A DNA stretch of 37,025 nucleotides from Faecalicatena contorta (lineage in GTDB: Bacteria > Bacillota > Clostridia > Lachnospirales > Lachnospiraceae), in assembly GCF_021531995.1 (NCBI RefSeq), contig NZ_JAFBIZ010000018.1:1-37025 (forward strand). The letters are read 5' to 3'. Numbering within the stretch: the first letter of the stretch is position 1; each line of letters starts with the position of its first letter. Positions 16,513-24,755 of this stretch are shown here, one piece after another. The notes below the pieces were generated by a model. That model had not been told where the DNA came from. It searched no databases and saw nothing but the letters and a program-made list of their open reading frames with translations. A program made the translations under genes and the position numbers.

Positions 16513-16544
16513 ATTTCACTGCTGAAAGGAAAAGGTGTGATAGG

Positions 16545-17600
16545 ATGAAAAGAAATGAGACAAAAAAGCTGCAGATTGGCAATGTATGGATCGGAGGCGG
16601 AGAACCGATTGCAATTCAGTCTATGACAAATACCCGGACAGAAGATGCAGAAGCGACCATTGCGCAGATTCTGGCGCTTGAGAAGGAAGGATGTGAAATT
16701 ATCCGCTGTGCAGTTCCTACGGAGGAAGCGGCAAAAAGTATAAAGAAAATCAAAGAAAATATTCATATTCCTCTGGTGGCAGATATTCATTTTGATTACC
16801 GGCTGGCAATTGCGGCAATTGAAAATGGAGCAGATAAGATCAGGATCAATCCGGGTAATATCGGAGATGAGAGCAGAGTAAGAGCTGTTGTTGAGAAGGC
16901 GAAGGAATATGGAGTTCCGATCCGTGTGGGAGTAAACAGTGGATCGCTGGAAAAAGTGTTGGTTGAAAAATATGGTGGTGTGACAGCTGAAGGTCTGGTG
17001 GAGAGTGCAATGGACAAGGTACGGATGATCGAGCGTATGGGATACGATAAATTGGTCGTAAGTATCAAGTCATCCGATGTGATGATGTGTGTGAAAGCAC
17101 ATGAATTGATTGCAGAAAAATGTCCATATCCGCTTCATGTCGGAATTACAGAATCCGGAACACTGCTTGCAGGTAATATTAAGTCATCCATTGGTCTCGG
17201 ACTGATTCTGAATCAGGGAATCGGTGATACGATTCGTGTATCCCTGACGGGAGATCCTGCAGAGGAGATCAAATCTGCAAAGCTGATTCTTCGGACACTG
17301 GGACTTCGCAAAGGTGGAATAGAAGTGGTATCCTGTCCAACCTGCGGACGCACAAAGATCGATCTGATCGGTCTGGCCAACCAGGTAGAAGAGATGGTAC
17401 AGGATATTCCGCTGGATATTAAGGTTGCAGTTATGGGATGTGTGGTGAACGGCCCGGGTGAGGCAAAGGAAGCGGATATTGGAATTGCAGGCGGAATCGG
17501 GGAAGGTCTGCTGATAAAAAAAGGAGAAATTGTCAAAAAGGTAAAAGAAGATCAGTTGTTAGAAACATTGAGACAGGAGTTGTTGCACTGGAATGAGTAA
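16545..17600 (+). CDS. ispG: (E)-4-hydroxy-3-methylbut-2-enyl-diphosphate synthase
   Basis: IspG (GcpE) converts 2-C-methyl-D-erythritol 2,4-cyclodiphosphate to HMBPP in the non-mevalonate isoprenoid pathway, using a [4Fe-4S] cluster. The 351-residue protein shows the TIM-barrel start IAIQSMTNTRTEDAEAT, VADIHFDYRLA near residue 83, KIRINPGNIG near 101, and the cluster ligands in CPTCGRT near 263 and MGCVVNGPGEAKEAD near 297. The frame is open from 16476, but ATG 16545 with AAAGG at 16531-16535 gives the family N-terminus. It overlaps polC by 8 nt. The dxr and rseP genes often found just upstream in Firmicutes are absent here. Confidence 0.95.
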   Translation: MKRNETKKLQIGNVWIGGGEPIAIQSMTNTRTEDAEATIAQILALEKEGCEIIRCAVPTEEAAKSIKKIKENIHIPLVADIHFDYRLAIAAIENGADKIRINPGNIGDESRVRAVVEKAKEYGVPIRVGVNSGSLEKVLVEKYGGVTAEGLVESAMDKVRMIERMGYDKLVVSIKSSDVMMCVKAHELIAEKCPYPLHVGITESGTLLAGNIKSSIGLGLILNQGIGDTIRVSLTGDPAEEIKSAKLILRTLGLRKGGIEVVSCPTCGRTKIDLIGLANQVEEMVQDIPLDIKVAVMGCVVNGPGEAKEADIGIAGGIGEGLLIKKGEIVKKVKEDQLLETLRQELLHWNE

Positions 17601-20600
17601 ACCATTCTTTGAAGTATTTCCGACATTAAAACTGAATGATGAGAATCGACTGATGCTGGAAGGAGTTGAAGTGACAAAGGTTGCCACAAACTCCAACCGT
17701 GATTATATTAAAGTGTATCTGTACAGCAGGCATCTGATTCAGAAGAAACAGATATATGAGACAGAGCGTATGTTGAAGGAGCAACTGTTCGCAAAGAGTC
17801 GTGTGCAGGTATCCATCCAGGAACAGTATGAGTTGTCAGAACAGTATACACCGGAAAATCTGATGGATGAATATTATGACAGTCTGCTTCTGGAGCTGGA
17901 TCAGAAAAGTGTGGTCGAAAGAAGTATGCTTCAGAGTGCAGAGTATGAATTTACAGACGGGAATATTCTCTGCCTGAAACTGATAGATTCTATTGTGGCG
18001 CAGGGGAAGAAAGATGATCTGTCTTCTTATCTGACGAAAGTGTTCCAGGAAAGATTTCAGCGCCCGATTGAAGTGAGAGTCCTGTATGAAAAACCAAAAG
18101 AGAGCAAGCTGAAATACAACGAGATAAAGCTTCAGCAGGAAGTAGATGCGATTCTGGAACAATCGGCCGCAGTCCGTGAAGAAAAGGAACAGAAACGCAG
18201 AGAAAAAGATGAAAAATCAGAAAAGAAGCAGAAAGATCAGAAAGCAGTTGTCAGTGGTTCTTCCGGTGCGTCCGGCGGTTCCGGGAAAGGGTTTGGCGGA
18301 TTTGGAAAGAAGGATGGATATTCCTATTCCAGAAAAGCTTCCGATGATCCGAATCTGATCTATGGACGTGATTTTGATGATGAAACGATCGAACTTAAAA
18401 ATGTTGTCGGTGAGATGGGTGAGATTGTGATCCGCGGTAAGGTCATCAGCTTTGATACGCGTGAGATCCGCAATGAAAAGACGATTATAATGTTTGCTGT
18501 GACAGATTTTACAGATACGATTATGGTGAAAATGTTTGTCAGAAATGATCAGCTTGCAGATATTCTGGGAGATATCAAACCTGGTGCTTTTTTAAGGATC
18601 AAAGGAGTTACAACGATCGACAGATTTGATGCGGAACTGACGATCGGATCGGTTGTGGGAATCAAAAAGTTAAATGATTTTACAGTGGCCAGAGTAGATA
18701 CCTCACCGGAAAAACGTGTGGAACTTCACTGTCATACCAAGATGAGTGATATGGATGGCGTATCAGATGTAGGAGCATTGTTAAAACGTGCACATGACTG
18801 GGGACACAAAGCACTTGCGATTACTGATCATGGTGTGGTACAGGCATTTACGGATGCCAATCATTATGTTGAGAACCTGGATAAAGACGATCCGTTCAAG
18901 GTGATTTATGGGGTGGAAGGTTATCTGGTAGATGATCTTACGGACGTTGCTGTGAATGAAAAAGGACAGTCTCTGGAAGGCACTTATGTGGTATTTGACC
19001 TGGAAACGACCGGGTTCAGTCCGATCAAGGACAAGATCATTGAGATCGGAGCGGTAAAAGTGGAACAGGGTCAGATTACAGAGAAATTCAGCACATTTGT
19101 GAATCCGAAGATTCCGATTCCGTTTCAAATCACACAGCTGACCAGTATTACAGATCAGATGGTGATGGATGCGCAGGATATCGAGACGGTTCTTCCGCAG
19201 TTCCTTGCGTTTGTGGGAGATGCAGTGCTGGTGGCACACAATGCTTCTTTTGATGTAAGCTTCATTGAGCAGAACTGCAGATATCAGGATATTCAGCCGG
19301 ATTTTACTTCCGTGGATACGGTAGCACTGGCCAGAATTCTGCTTCCTACATTGTCAAAATATAAGTTGAATGTTGTTGCAAATGCATTACATATTTCTCT
19401 GGAAAATCATCATCGTGCGGTAGACGATGCGGGTGCGACCGCAGAGATTTTTGTCAAATTTGTGGAAATGCTGCGAGAGCGCGGTATCAACGATCTGACG
19501 AAATTGAATCAGTTTGGAGCACATAATGCGGATGCAGTAAAAAAGCTTCCGTCGTATCACGTGATCATCCTCGCACAAAATGAGGTGGGACGTGTGAATC
19601 TGTATACACTGATCTCCAAATCTCATCTGGATTACTATGCCAGAAGACCTAGAATACCAAAGAGTGAGTTGTCGAAATACAGGGAAGGGTTGCTGGTCGG
19701 AAGTGCCTGTGAGGCCGGAGAATTATATCAGGCAATTCTAAATGATAAGTCAGAAGAAAGAATTGCAAGGATCGTTCATTTTTATGATTACCTGGAGATC
19801 CAGCCGCTTGGCAATAACCGCTTTATGATTGCCAGTGAGAAGATCACAAAAGTACAAAATGAAGAAGATCTCAAAGAGATTAACCGAAAAATTATTCAAC
19901 TGGGTGAAAAGTTCAACAAACCTGTGGTAGGAACCTGCGACGTACATTTCATGGATCCGGAAGATGAGGTGTACCGGCGTATTATTATGGCCGGAAAAGG
20001 GTTCAGTGATGCAGACGAACAGGCGCCGCTTTATCTGCGTACAACGGATGAGATGTTGGAGGAATTTGAATATCTTGGGTCTGCCAAAGCAAAGGAGATC
20101 GTAATCGATAATCCCAATAAGATTGCAGATATGATTGATAAGATCACACCGGTCCGTCCGGATAAATGTCCGCCGGTCATCCCGGATTCAGATAAGATGT
20201 TAAGGGAGATCTGTTATAATAAAGCGCATTCCATGTATGGGGAAAATCTGCCTGAAGTGGTTACAGAACGACTGGAAAGAGAGTTGAATTCCATTATATC
20301 CAACGGATTTGCCGTGATGTATATCATTGCACAGAAACTGGTGTGGAAATCTGTAGAAGACGGATACCTGGTAGGATCCAGAGGATCTGTCGGGTCTTCT
20401 TTTGTTGCTACAATGGCAGGAATCACGGAGGTCAACCCGCTAAGCCCGCATTATTACTGCAAAAAGTGTCATTACAGTGACTTTGATTCGGAAGAGGTAA
20501 AGGCATTTGCAGGTGGATGCGGATGGGACATGCCGGATAAGGTGTGTCCGGTATGCGGAGAAAAGCTTACCAAGGATGGATTTGACATCCCATTCGAGAC

Positions 20601-22122
20601 GTTTCTGGGATTCAAGGGGAATAAGGAGCCGGATATCGACCTTAACTTTTCCGGTGATTATCAGAGTAACGCACACAAGTATACAGAAGTCATCTTCGGA
20701 GCCGGACAGACATTCCGGGCCGGAACGGTCGGAACACTTGCTGATAAGACGGCTTTTGGATATGTAAGGAATTATTTTGAAGAACGTGGGCAGAGAAAGA
20801 GAAAATGTGAGATTGACCGTATCGTTCTTGGCTGTACCGGAATCCGCAGAAGTACGGGACAGCATCCGGGAGGTATCATTGTACTTCCGCTGGGCGAGGA
20901 GATCAATTCCTTTACGCCGGTACAGCACCCTGCCAATGATACAACGACGGACATTATAACGACGCACTTTGATTATCATTCCATCGACCACAACCTGTTA
21001 AAGCTGGATATTCTGGGGCATGATGATCCAACCATGATCAAAACGCTGGAAGAGTATATCAGCTCACCGGAAATGGATAATGAATATAATGAGACAGATA
21101 ACCGTTTTGATGCAACAAAGATTCCACTGGATGATAAGGATGTAATGGCTTTGTTTCACGGGACAGAGGTACTTGGAATTACCCCGGATGATATCGGGGG
21201 ATGTCCGGTCGGATGTCTTGGAATTCCAGAGTTTGGTACGGACTTTGTTATTCAGATGGTGGTGGATACCAAACCGCAGACGATCTCAGATCTGATCCGT
21301 ATCTCAGGATTGTCTCATGGAACGGATGTGTGGCTGAACAATGCACAGGAACTGATCAAGAGTGGAAAAGCAACGATTTCTACAGCTATCTGTACACGAG
21401 ATGATATTATGACCTACCTGATCAACAAAGGGATGGACAGTGAAGAATCCTTTACCATCATGGAACGCGTCCGTAAAGGAGCTGTGGCAAAAGGAAAATG
21501 CAAGGAATGGCCGGATTTTAAAAAGGATATGACAGAGCATGGTGTGCCGGACTGGTATATCTGGTCCTGTGAAAAGATCAAATATATGTTCCCGAAAGCG
21601 CATGCAGCGGCGTATGTCATGATGGCTTATCGAATTGCTTATTGTAAGATCAATTATCCGCTGGCATATTATGGGGCTTATTTTGGAATTCGTGCAGATG
21701 CATTTTCTTATGAGATTATGTGTCAGGGAAAAGAAAAGCTGCAGTATTATATTGATGATTATAATCGGAGATCTGCGACCCTCAGCAAGAAAGAACAGGA
21801 TACTATGAAGGATATGCATATTGTACAGGAGATGTATGCCAGAGGCTATGAATTTGAACCACTGGACATATACAGGGCGCAGGCAACGAAGTTCCTGATC
21901 GTAGACGGAAAATTGATGCCGCCGCTTTCGAGTATTGACGGTATGGGGGAAAAGGCGGCCGAAGCAGTTCAGGAGGCCTCAAAAGATGGAAAATATCTGT
22001 CCCTTGATGACTTTCGTCAGAGAACCAAGGCGAGTAAAACAGTCATTGATTATATGGTGGAACTGGGAATTCTGGCAGACTTGCCGGCTTCAAACCAGTT
22101 ATCGCTATTTGATTTTTCATAA
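17593..22122 (+). CDS. polC: DNA polymerase III alpha subunit, PolC type
   Basis: The replicative polymerase of low-GC Gram-positives, with built-in proofreading. It has 1509 residues. In order: N-terminal domain; a charged linker with a Lys/Glu-rich then Gly/Ser-rich stretch (about 190-250); an OB domain; PHP domain starting VELHCHTKMSDMDG near 375 and split by the exonuclease; exonuclease YVVFDLETTGFSP near 463, HNASFDVSFIEQNC near 547 and HRAVDDAGATAE near 606; the polymerase core with a zinc site (CKKCHYSDF...CPVCGEKL, about 955-995) and catalytic PDIDLNFSGDYQ near 1012. The end reads NQLSLFDFS, a beta-clamp-binding peptide (QLSLF). It overlaps ispG by 8 nt. Confidence 0.97.
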   Translation: MSKPFFEVFPTLKLNDENRLMLEGVEVTKVATNSNRDYIKVYLYSRHLIQKKQIYETERMLKEQLFAKSRVQVSIQEQYELSEQYTPENLMDEYYDSLLLELDQKSVVERSMLQSAEYEFTDGNILCLKLIDSIVAQGKKDDLSSYLTKVFQERFQRPIEVRVLYEKPKESKLKYNEIKLQQEVDAILEQSAAVREEKEQKRREKDEKSEKKQKDQKAVVSGSSGASGGSGKGFGGFGKKDGYSYSRKASDDPNLIYGRDFDDETIELKNVVGEMGEIVIRGKVISFDTREIRNEKTIIMFAVTDFTDTIMVKMFVRNDQLADILGDIKPGAFLRIKGVTTIDRFDAELTIGSVVGIKKLNDFTVARVDTSPEKRVELHCHTKMSDMDGVSDVGALLKRAHDWGHKALAITDHGVVQAFTDANHYVENLDKDDPFKVIYGVEGYLVDDLTDVAVNEKGQSLEGTYVVFDLETTGFSPIKDKIIEIGAVKVEQGQITEKFSTFVNPKIPIPFQITQLTSITDQMVMDAQDIETVLPQFLAFVGDAVLVAHNASFDVSFIEQNCRYQDIQPDFTSVDTVALARILLPTLSKYKLNVVANALHISLENHHRAVDDAGATAEIFVKFVEMLRERGINDLTKLNQFGAHNADAVKKLPSYHVIILAQNEVGRVNLYTLISKSHLDYYARRPRIPKSELSKYREGLLVGSACEAGELYQAILNDKSEERIARIVHFYDYLEIQPLGNNRFMIASEKITKVQNEEDLKEINRKIIQLGEKFNKPVVGTCDVHFMDPEDEVYRRIIMAGKGFSDADEQAPLYLRTTDEMLEEFEYLGSAKAKEIVIDNPNKIADMIDKITPVRPDKCPPVIPDSDKMLREICYNKAHSMYGENLPEVVTERLERELNSIISNGFAVMYIIAQKLVWKSVEDGYLVGSRGSVGSSFVATMAGITEVNPLSPHYYCKKCHYSDFDSEEVKAFAGGCGWDMPDKVCPVCGEKLTKDGFDIPFETFLGFKGNKEPDIDLNFSGDYQSNAHKYTEVIFGAGQTFRAGTVGTLADKTAFGYVRNYFEERGQRKRKCEIDRIVLGCTGIRRSTGQHPGGIIVLPLGEEINSFTPVQHPANDTTTDIITTHFDYHSIDHNLLKLDILGHDDPTMIKTLEEYISSPEMDNEYNETDNRFDATKIPLDDKDVMALFHGTEVLGITPDDIGGCPVGCLGIPEFGTDFVIQMVVDTKPQTISDLIRISGLSHGTDVWLNNAQELIKSGKATISTAICTRDDIMTYLINKGMDSEESFTIMERVRKGAVAKGKCKEWPDFKKDMTEHGVPDWYIWSCEKIKYMFPKAHAAAYVMMAYRIAYCKINYPLAYYGAYFGIRADAFSYEIMCQGKEKLQYYIDDYNRRSATLSKKEQDTMKDMHIVQEMYARGYEFEPLDIYRAQATKFLIVDGKLMPPLSSIDGMGEKAAEAVQEASKDGKYLSLDDFRQRTKASKTVIDYMVELGILADLPASNQLSLFDFS

Positions 22123-22156
22123 TGAAGAATACAAAGGATAAAAGAAGGAGAAAGTT

Positions 22157-23020
22157 ATGTGGTTATTATATGCGGTTGGTTCTTCGTTTTTTGCCGGGAT
22201 TACGGCAATTCTTGTCAAAATAGGTGTACAGGACACAGATTCACACCTGCTGACGGCACTTAGGACAATTGTTGTATTGGCATTTTCCTGGATGATGGTT
22301 TTCCTTGTGGGATCACAGGGGTCGCTGCGTGAAGTGTCTGTGAAAACGCTGGTGTTCCTGTGTGTATCAGGAGTCACAACCGGGGCATCCTGGATCTGCT
22401 ATTTTCATGCACTTCAGATTGGGGACATTAATAAGGTTGTGCCCATTGATAAGTCCAGTGTTATATTGACGATTCTTCTGGGAGTCATTTTTCTTGGAGA
22501 ACCTATGAATCTGCTGAAAGCGGTATGCGTGGGTTTGATTGCAGCAGGAACGTACCTGATGATTGAAAAAAAGGATACATCCGGAGAAAATTCTCAAAAA
22601 GCCAAAAGTGCGATTTTCTATGCGATATTATCGGCAGTATTTGCTTCGTTGACAGCCATATTAAGCAAAGTCGGAATCGTGGGGATCGAGTCAAACCTTG
22701 GAACTGCGATCCGAACCATTGTTGTTCTGATTATGGCATGGATCATTGTGCTTGCAGGAGGAAAGCAGAGGAAGATCAGATCAATTACAAAGAAAAGCTG
22801 GGTATATATTGGATTATCCGGGATTGCAACCGGAATGTCATGGCTCTGTTATTACAGAGCACTTCAGGACGGACCGGTCAGTGTGGTTCTTCCGATTGAT
22901 AAGCTGAGTATTCTGATTTCTATTGGATTTGCATATCTTGTGTTTGGAGAAAAATTAACCAGAAAGTCCGCAACTGGTCTTGTATTGATTGTTGTCGGAA
23001 CATTGGGAATGGTGATATAG
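22157..23020 (+). CDS. EamA/DMT-family transporter
   Basis: A 287-residue polytopic protein with two homologous five-helix EamA repeats; the phrase 'AIRTIVVLIMAWIIV' in the second half mirrors 'ALRTIVVLAFSWMMV' in the first, and 'WLCYYRALQDG' mirrors 'WICYFHALQIG'. The family exports or imports small metabolites; substrate is unknown. GAAGGAG at 22144-22150 is the ribosome-binding site. It follows polC by 34 nt and precedes a second, unlike EamA protein by 20 nt, suggesting read-through from the ispG-polC transcript. Confidence 0.9.
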   Translation: MWLLYAVGSSFFAGITAILVKIGVQDTDSHLLTALRTIVVLAFSWMMVFLVGSQGSLREVSVKTLVFLCVSGVTTGASWICYFHALQIGDINKVVPIDKSSVILTILLGVIFLGEPMNLLKAVCVGLIAAGTYLMIEKKDTSGENSQKAKSAIFYAILSAVFASLTAILSKVGIVGIESNLGTAIRTIVVLIMAWIIVLAGGKQRKIRSITKKSWVYIGLSGIATGMSWLCYYRALQDGPVSVVLPIDKLSILISIGFAYLVFGEKLTRKSATGLVLIVVGTLGMVI

Positions 23021-23040
23021 AAAAGAGGTTACAGTAACAG

Positions 23041-23910
23041 ATGAAACTGAAAAATCAATACAAAGGGATATTTTATATCGTCATATCGGCGTTTTGTTTT
23101 GCGCTTATGAACATGTTTGTACGAATGTCAGGTGATCTTCCGTCCGTACAGAAAAGTTTTTTCCGGAATCTGGTGGCAGCAGTATTTGCGGGAATAATTC
23201 TGGTGAGGGAAAGATCGGTGTTTCGATGGAAAAAGGATCATCTGATCTGTCTGCTTCTGAGATCAATTTTTGGAACTATTGGAATCTTGTGTAATTTTTA
23301 TGCGGTAGATCATCTGGTACTTGCAGATGCTTCAATGCTGAATAAGATGTCTCCGTTTTTTGCGGTTGTTTTCAGTTATCTTCTTTTAAAAGAAAAAGTA
23401 ACATGGAAACAGGCAATGATCGTAATCGGGGCTTTTGCAGGAAGTATGTTCGTGATTAAGCCCACCATTACGAATATGGATCTGGTTCCGTCACTCATAG
23501 GTCTTATGGGAGGAATCTGCGCGGGTGCTGCCTATACGATGGTGCGAAAGCTTGGTGAGATGGGGGAAAAAGGACCGTTTATCGTGTTCTTCTTTTCTTC
23601 ATTTTCCTGTCTTTCATTACTCCCCTATCTTCTTTTCCATTATCATCCGATGACGGGAATACAGATAGTGGTGCTTCTGCTTGCAGGACTTTCTGCGGCG
23701 GGAGGACAGTTTTCTATTACGGCAGCGTACTGTTATGCACCGGCGAGAGAGATATCCGTGTTTGATTATTCTCAGATTATATTTTCTTCGCTCCTGGGAT
23801 TTTTAGTATTCGGGCAGGTGCCGGATGCTCTCAGCTGGTTGGGATATGGGATTATACTGATTATGGCGGTGTTGATGTTTTTGCATAACAATCGAGGAGA
23901 AAGAGTATGA
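23041..23910 (+). CDS. EamA/DMT-family transporter, second copy of different subtype
   Basis: A 289-residue membrane protein with about ten helices and two EamA domains. It starts YKGIFYIVISAFCFALMNMFVRM and has LLRSIFGTIGILCNFYAVDHLVLADASMLNKMSPFFAVVFSYL near residues 76-118, the classic first-domain signature of this family. It is not a simple duplicate of the preceding gene, since the repeats and loops differ. Substrate is unknown. It overlaps the methyltransferase gene by 4 nt (ATGA), so the two are translationally coupled. Confidence 0.9.
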   Translation: MKLKNQYKGIFYIVISAFCFALMNMFVRMSGDLPSVQKSFFRNLVAAVFAGIILVRERSVFRWKKDHLICLLLRSIFGTIGILCNFYAVDHLVLADASMLNKMSPFFAVVFSYLLLKEKVTWKQAMIVIGAFAGSMFVIKPTITNMDLVPSLIGLMGGICAGAAYTMVRKLGEMGEKGPFIVFFFSSFSCLSLLPYLLFHYHPMTGIQIVVLLLAGLSAAGGQFSITAAYCYAPAREISVFDYSQIIFSSLLGFLVFGQVPDALSWLGYGIILIMAVLMFLHNNRGERV

Positions 23911-24470
23911 AACAGTCACAGATTACATCCTGGTGTCATGAGATATTAAGGTCCCAGGCAGTGAGAGAGGGGTTCTACATCGATGCAACTATGGGAAAGG
24001 GATATGATACGCTGTTTCTGTGTGAACTTGCAGGGAAAACGGGCCATGTTCTGGCATTTGATATCCAGGATGAAGCAATAAAGGAAACAAAAAAACGGCT
24101 AAAAGAACATTGTTGCCTGCAGAAGGCAGAATTGATAAAAGATGGTCATGAGCATATGGATCAATACGCGCATGGTGATACGGCAGATGTGATCTGTTTT
24201 AACTTTGGATATCTTCCCGGAGGAGATCATCAGATTGCAACGAAAGCACAGACCAGCGTGCCAGCAATAAAAAAGGGGCTCGAAATATTGAAAAAAGGCG
24301 GACTGATGAGTCTGTGCATCTACAGTGGAGGAGATACCGGATATGAAGAGAAAGAGGCAATACTTCAGTTTCTGAAGGAGCTTCCGGCAAGAGAGTATAC
24401 GGTGATCGCCAATGAGTACTATAACCGGAGCAATGACCCTCCGATGCCGGTATTTATATTTAAAAGATAG
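23907..24470 (+). CDS. mnmM: SAM-dependent methyltransferase, YtqB/MnmM-like
   Basis: A 187-residue class I methyltransferase matching the YtqB family, whose B. subtilis member (MnmM) methylates the nm5 group of modified wobble uridines in tRNA. Evidence: SAM-binding FYIDATMGKGYDTLFLCELAG near residues 22-42, VLAFDIQDEAI near 47, ICFNFGYLPGGDHQIATK near 94-111 and the end EYYNRSNDPPMPVFIFKR, all typical. It overlaps the upstream EamA gene by 4 nt. The mgtE promoter begins two bases after its stop codon. Confidence 0.9.
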   Translation: MKQSQITSWCHEILRSQAVREGFYIDATMGKGYDTLFLCELAGKTGHVLAFDIQDEAIKETKKRLKEHCCLQKAELIKDGHEHMDQYAHGDTADVICFNFGYLPGGDHQIATKAQTSVPAIKKGLEILKKGGLMSLCIYSGGDTGYEEKEAILQFLKELPAREYTVIANEYYNRSNDPPMPVFIFKR

Positions 24471-24471
24471 T

Positions 24472-24500
24472 TTGACATTGTCGGGAAATTGCGTTATGCT
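24472..24500 (+). promoter_or_regulatory. Sigma-A promoter for the mgtE leader
   Basis: TTGACA (24472-24477), a 17-nt spacer and TATGCT (24495-24500) form a strong promoter. Transcription should begin near 24507, about 35-40 nt before the leader ORF. Confidence 0.85.
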
Positions 24501-24547
24501 GAAAATGTCCAAAAAACAATAATATGAGTGGAAAGGAAGGTATGATT

Positions 24548-24628
24548 ATGGACGGTAATTCGGATCGAAGTCGTTATATGACAATCGGATATAGAAACAC
24601 CATAAGGTACCTTCCGGGATATCTGTAA
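24548..24628 (+). CDS. Leader peptide upstream of mgtE
   Basis: A 26-codon ORF starting MDGNSDRSRYMTIGYRNT and ending IRYLPGYL. AAAGGAAGG at 24532-24540 is a good ribosome-binding site for ATG 24548; an in-frame ATG also exists at 24542. Its last codons carry GGATAT (24617-24622), which is complementary to the 5' arm of the terminator that lies between it and mgtE. It has acidic residues near the start and a Pro near the end. I do not recognise homologues. A leader peptide that lets translation control the terminator is the most direct reading; it could instead be chance. Confidence 0.55.
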   Translation: MDGNSDRSRYMTIGYRNTIRYLPGYL

Positions 24629-24714
24629 CAGAGAAAAATAATTCTGTTATTCTGTATCCAGAAAGGTTTCATTTTGCGTGCTGCTATATCCGAAGAGGAT
24701 CTGGCAGTTTTTTT
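24617..24714 (+). terminator. Attenuator with alternative pairings before mgtE
   Basis: Terminator: CTGC (24681-24684) and ATCC (24688-24691) pair with GGAT (24697-24700) and GCAG (24704-24707), with loop GAAGA and seven T at 24708-24714. Competing pairs: GGATAT (24617-24622, in the leader ORF) with ATATCC (24686-24691), which would break the terminator; and GGATA (24617-24621) with TATCC (24655-24659), enclosing TAACAGA/TCTGTTA (24626-24632/24643-24649). Which state is on is not decided by the sequence. Confidence 0.7.
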
Positions 24715-24755
24715 ATGTATCAGGTGAAAGCTTTTACAAAAAGGAGGAAAATGAA

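Noticed and set aside
24501-24680. M-box (ykoK) magnesium riboswitch before mgtE
   Set aside because: A short GAAAATGTCCAAA word resembles part of that RNA, but the remaining conserved core is missing, the -10 element lies directly before it, and a translated leader ORF occupies the space.
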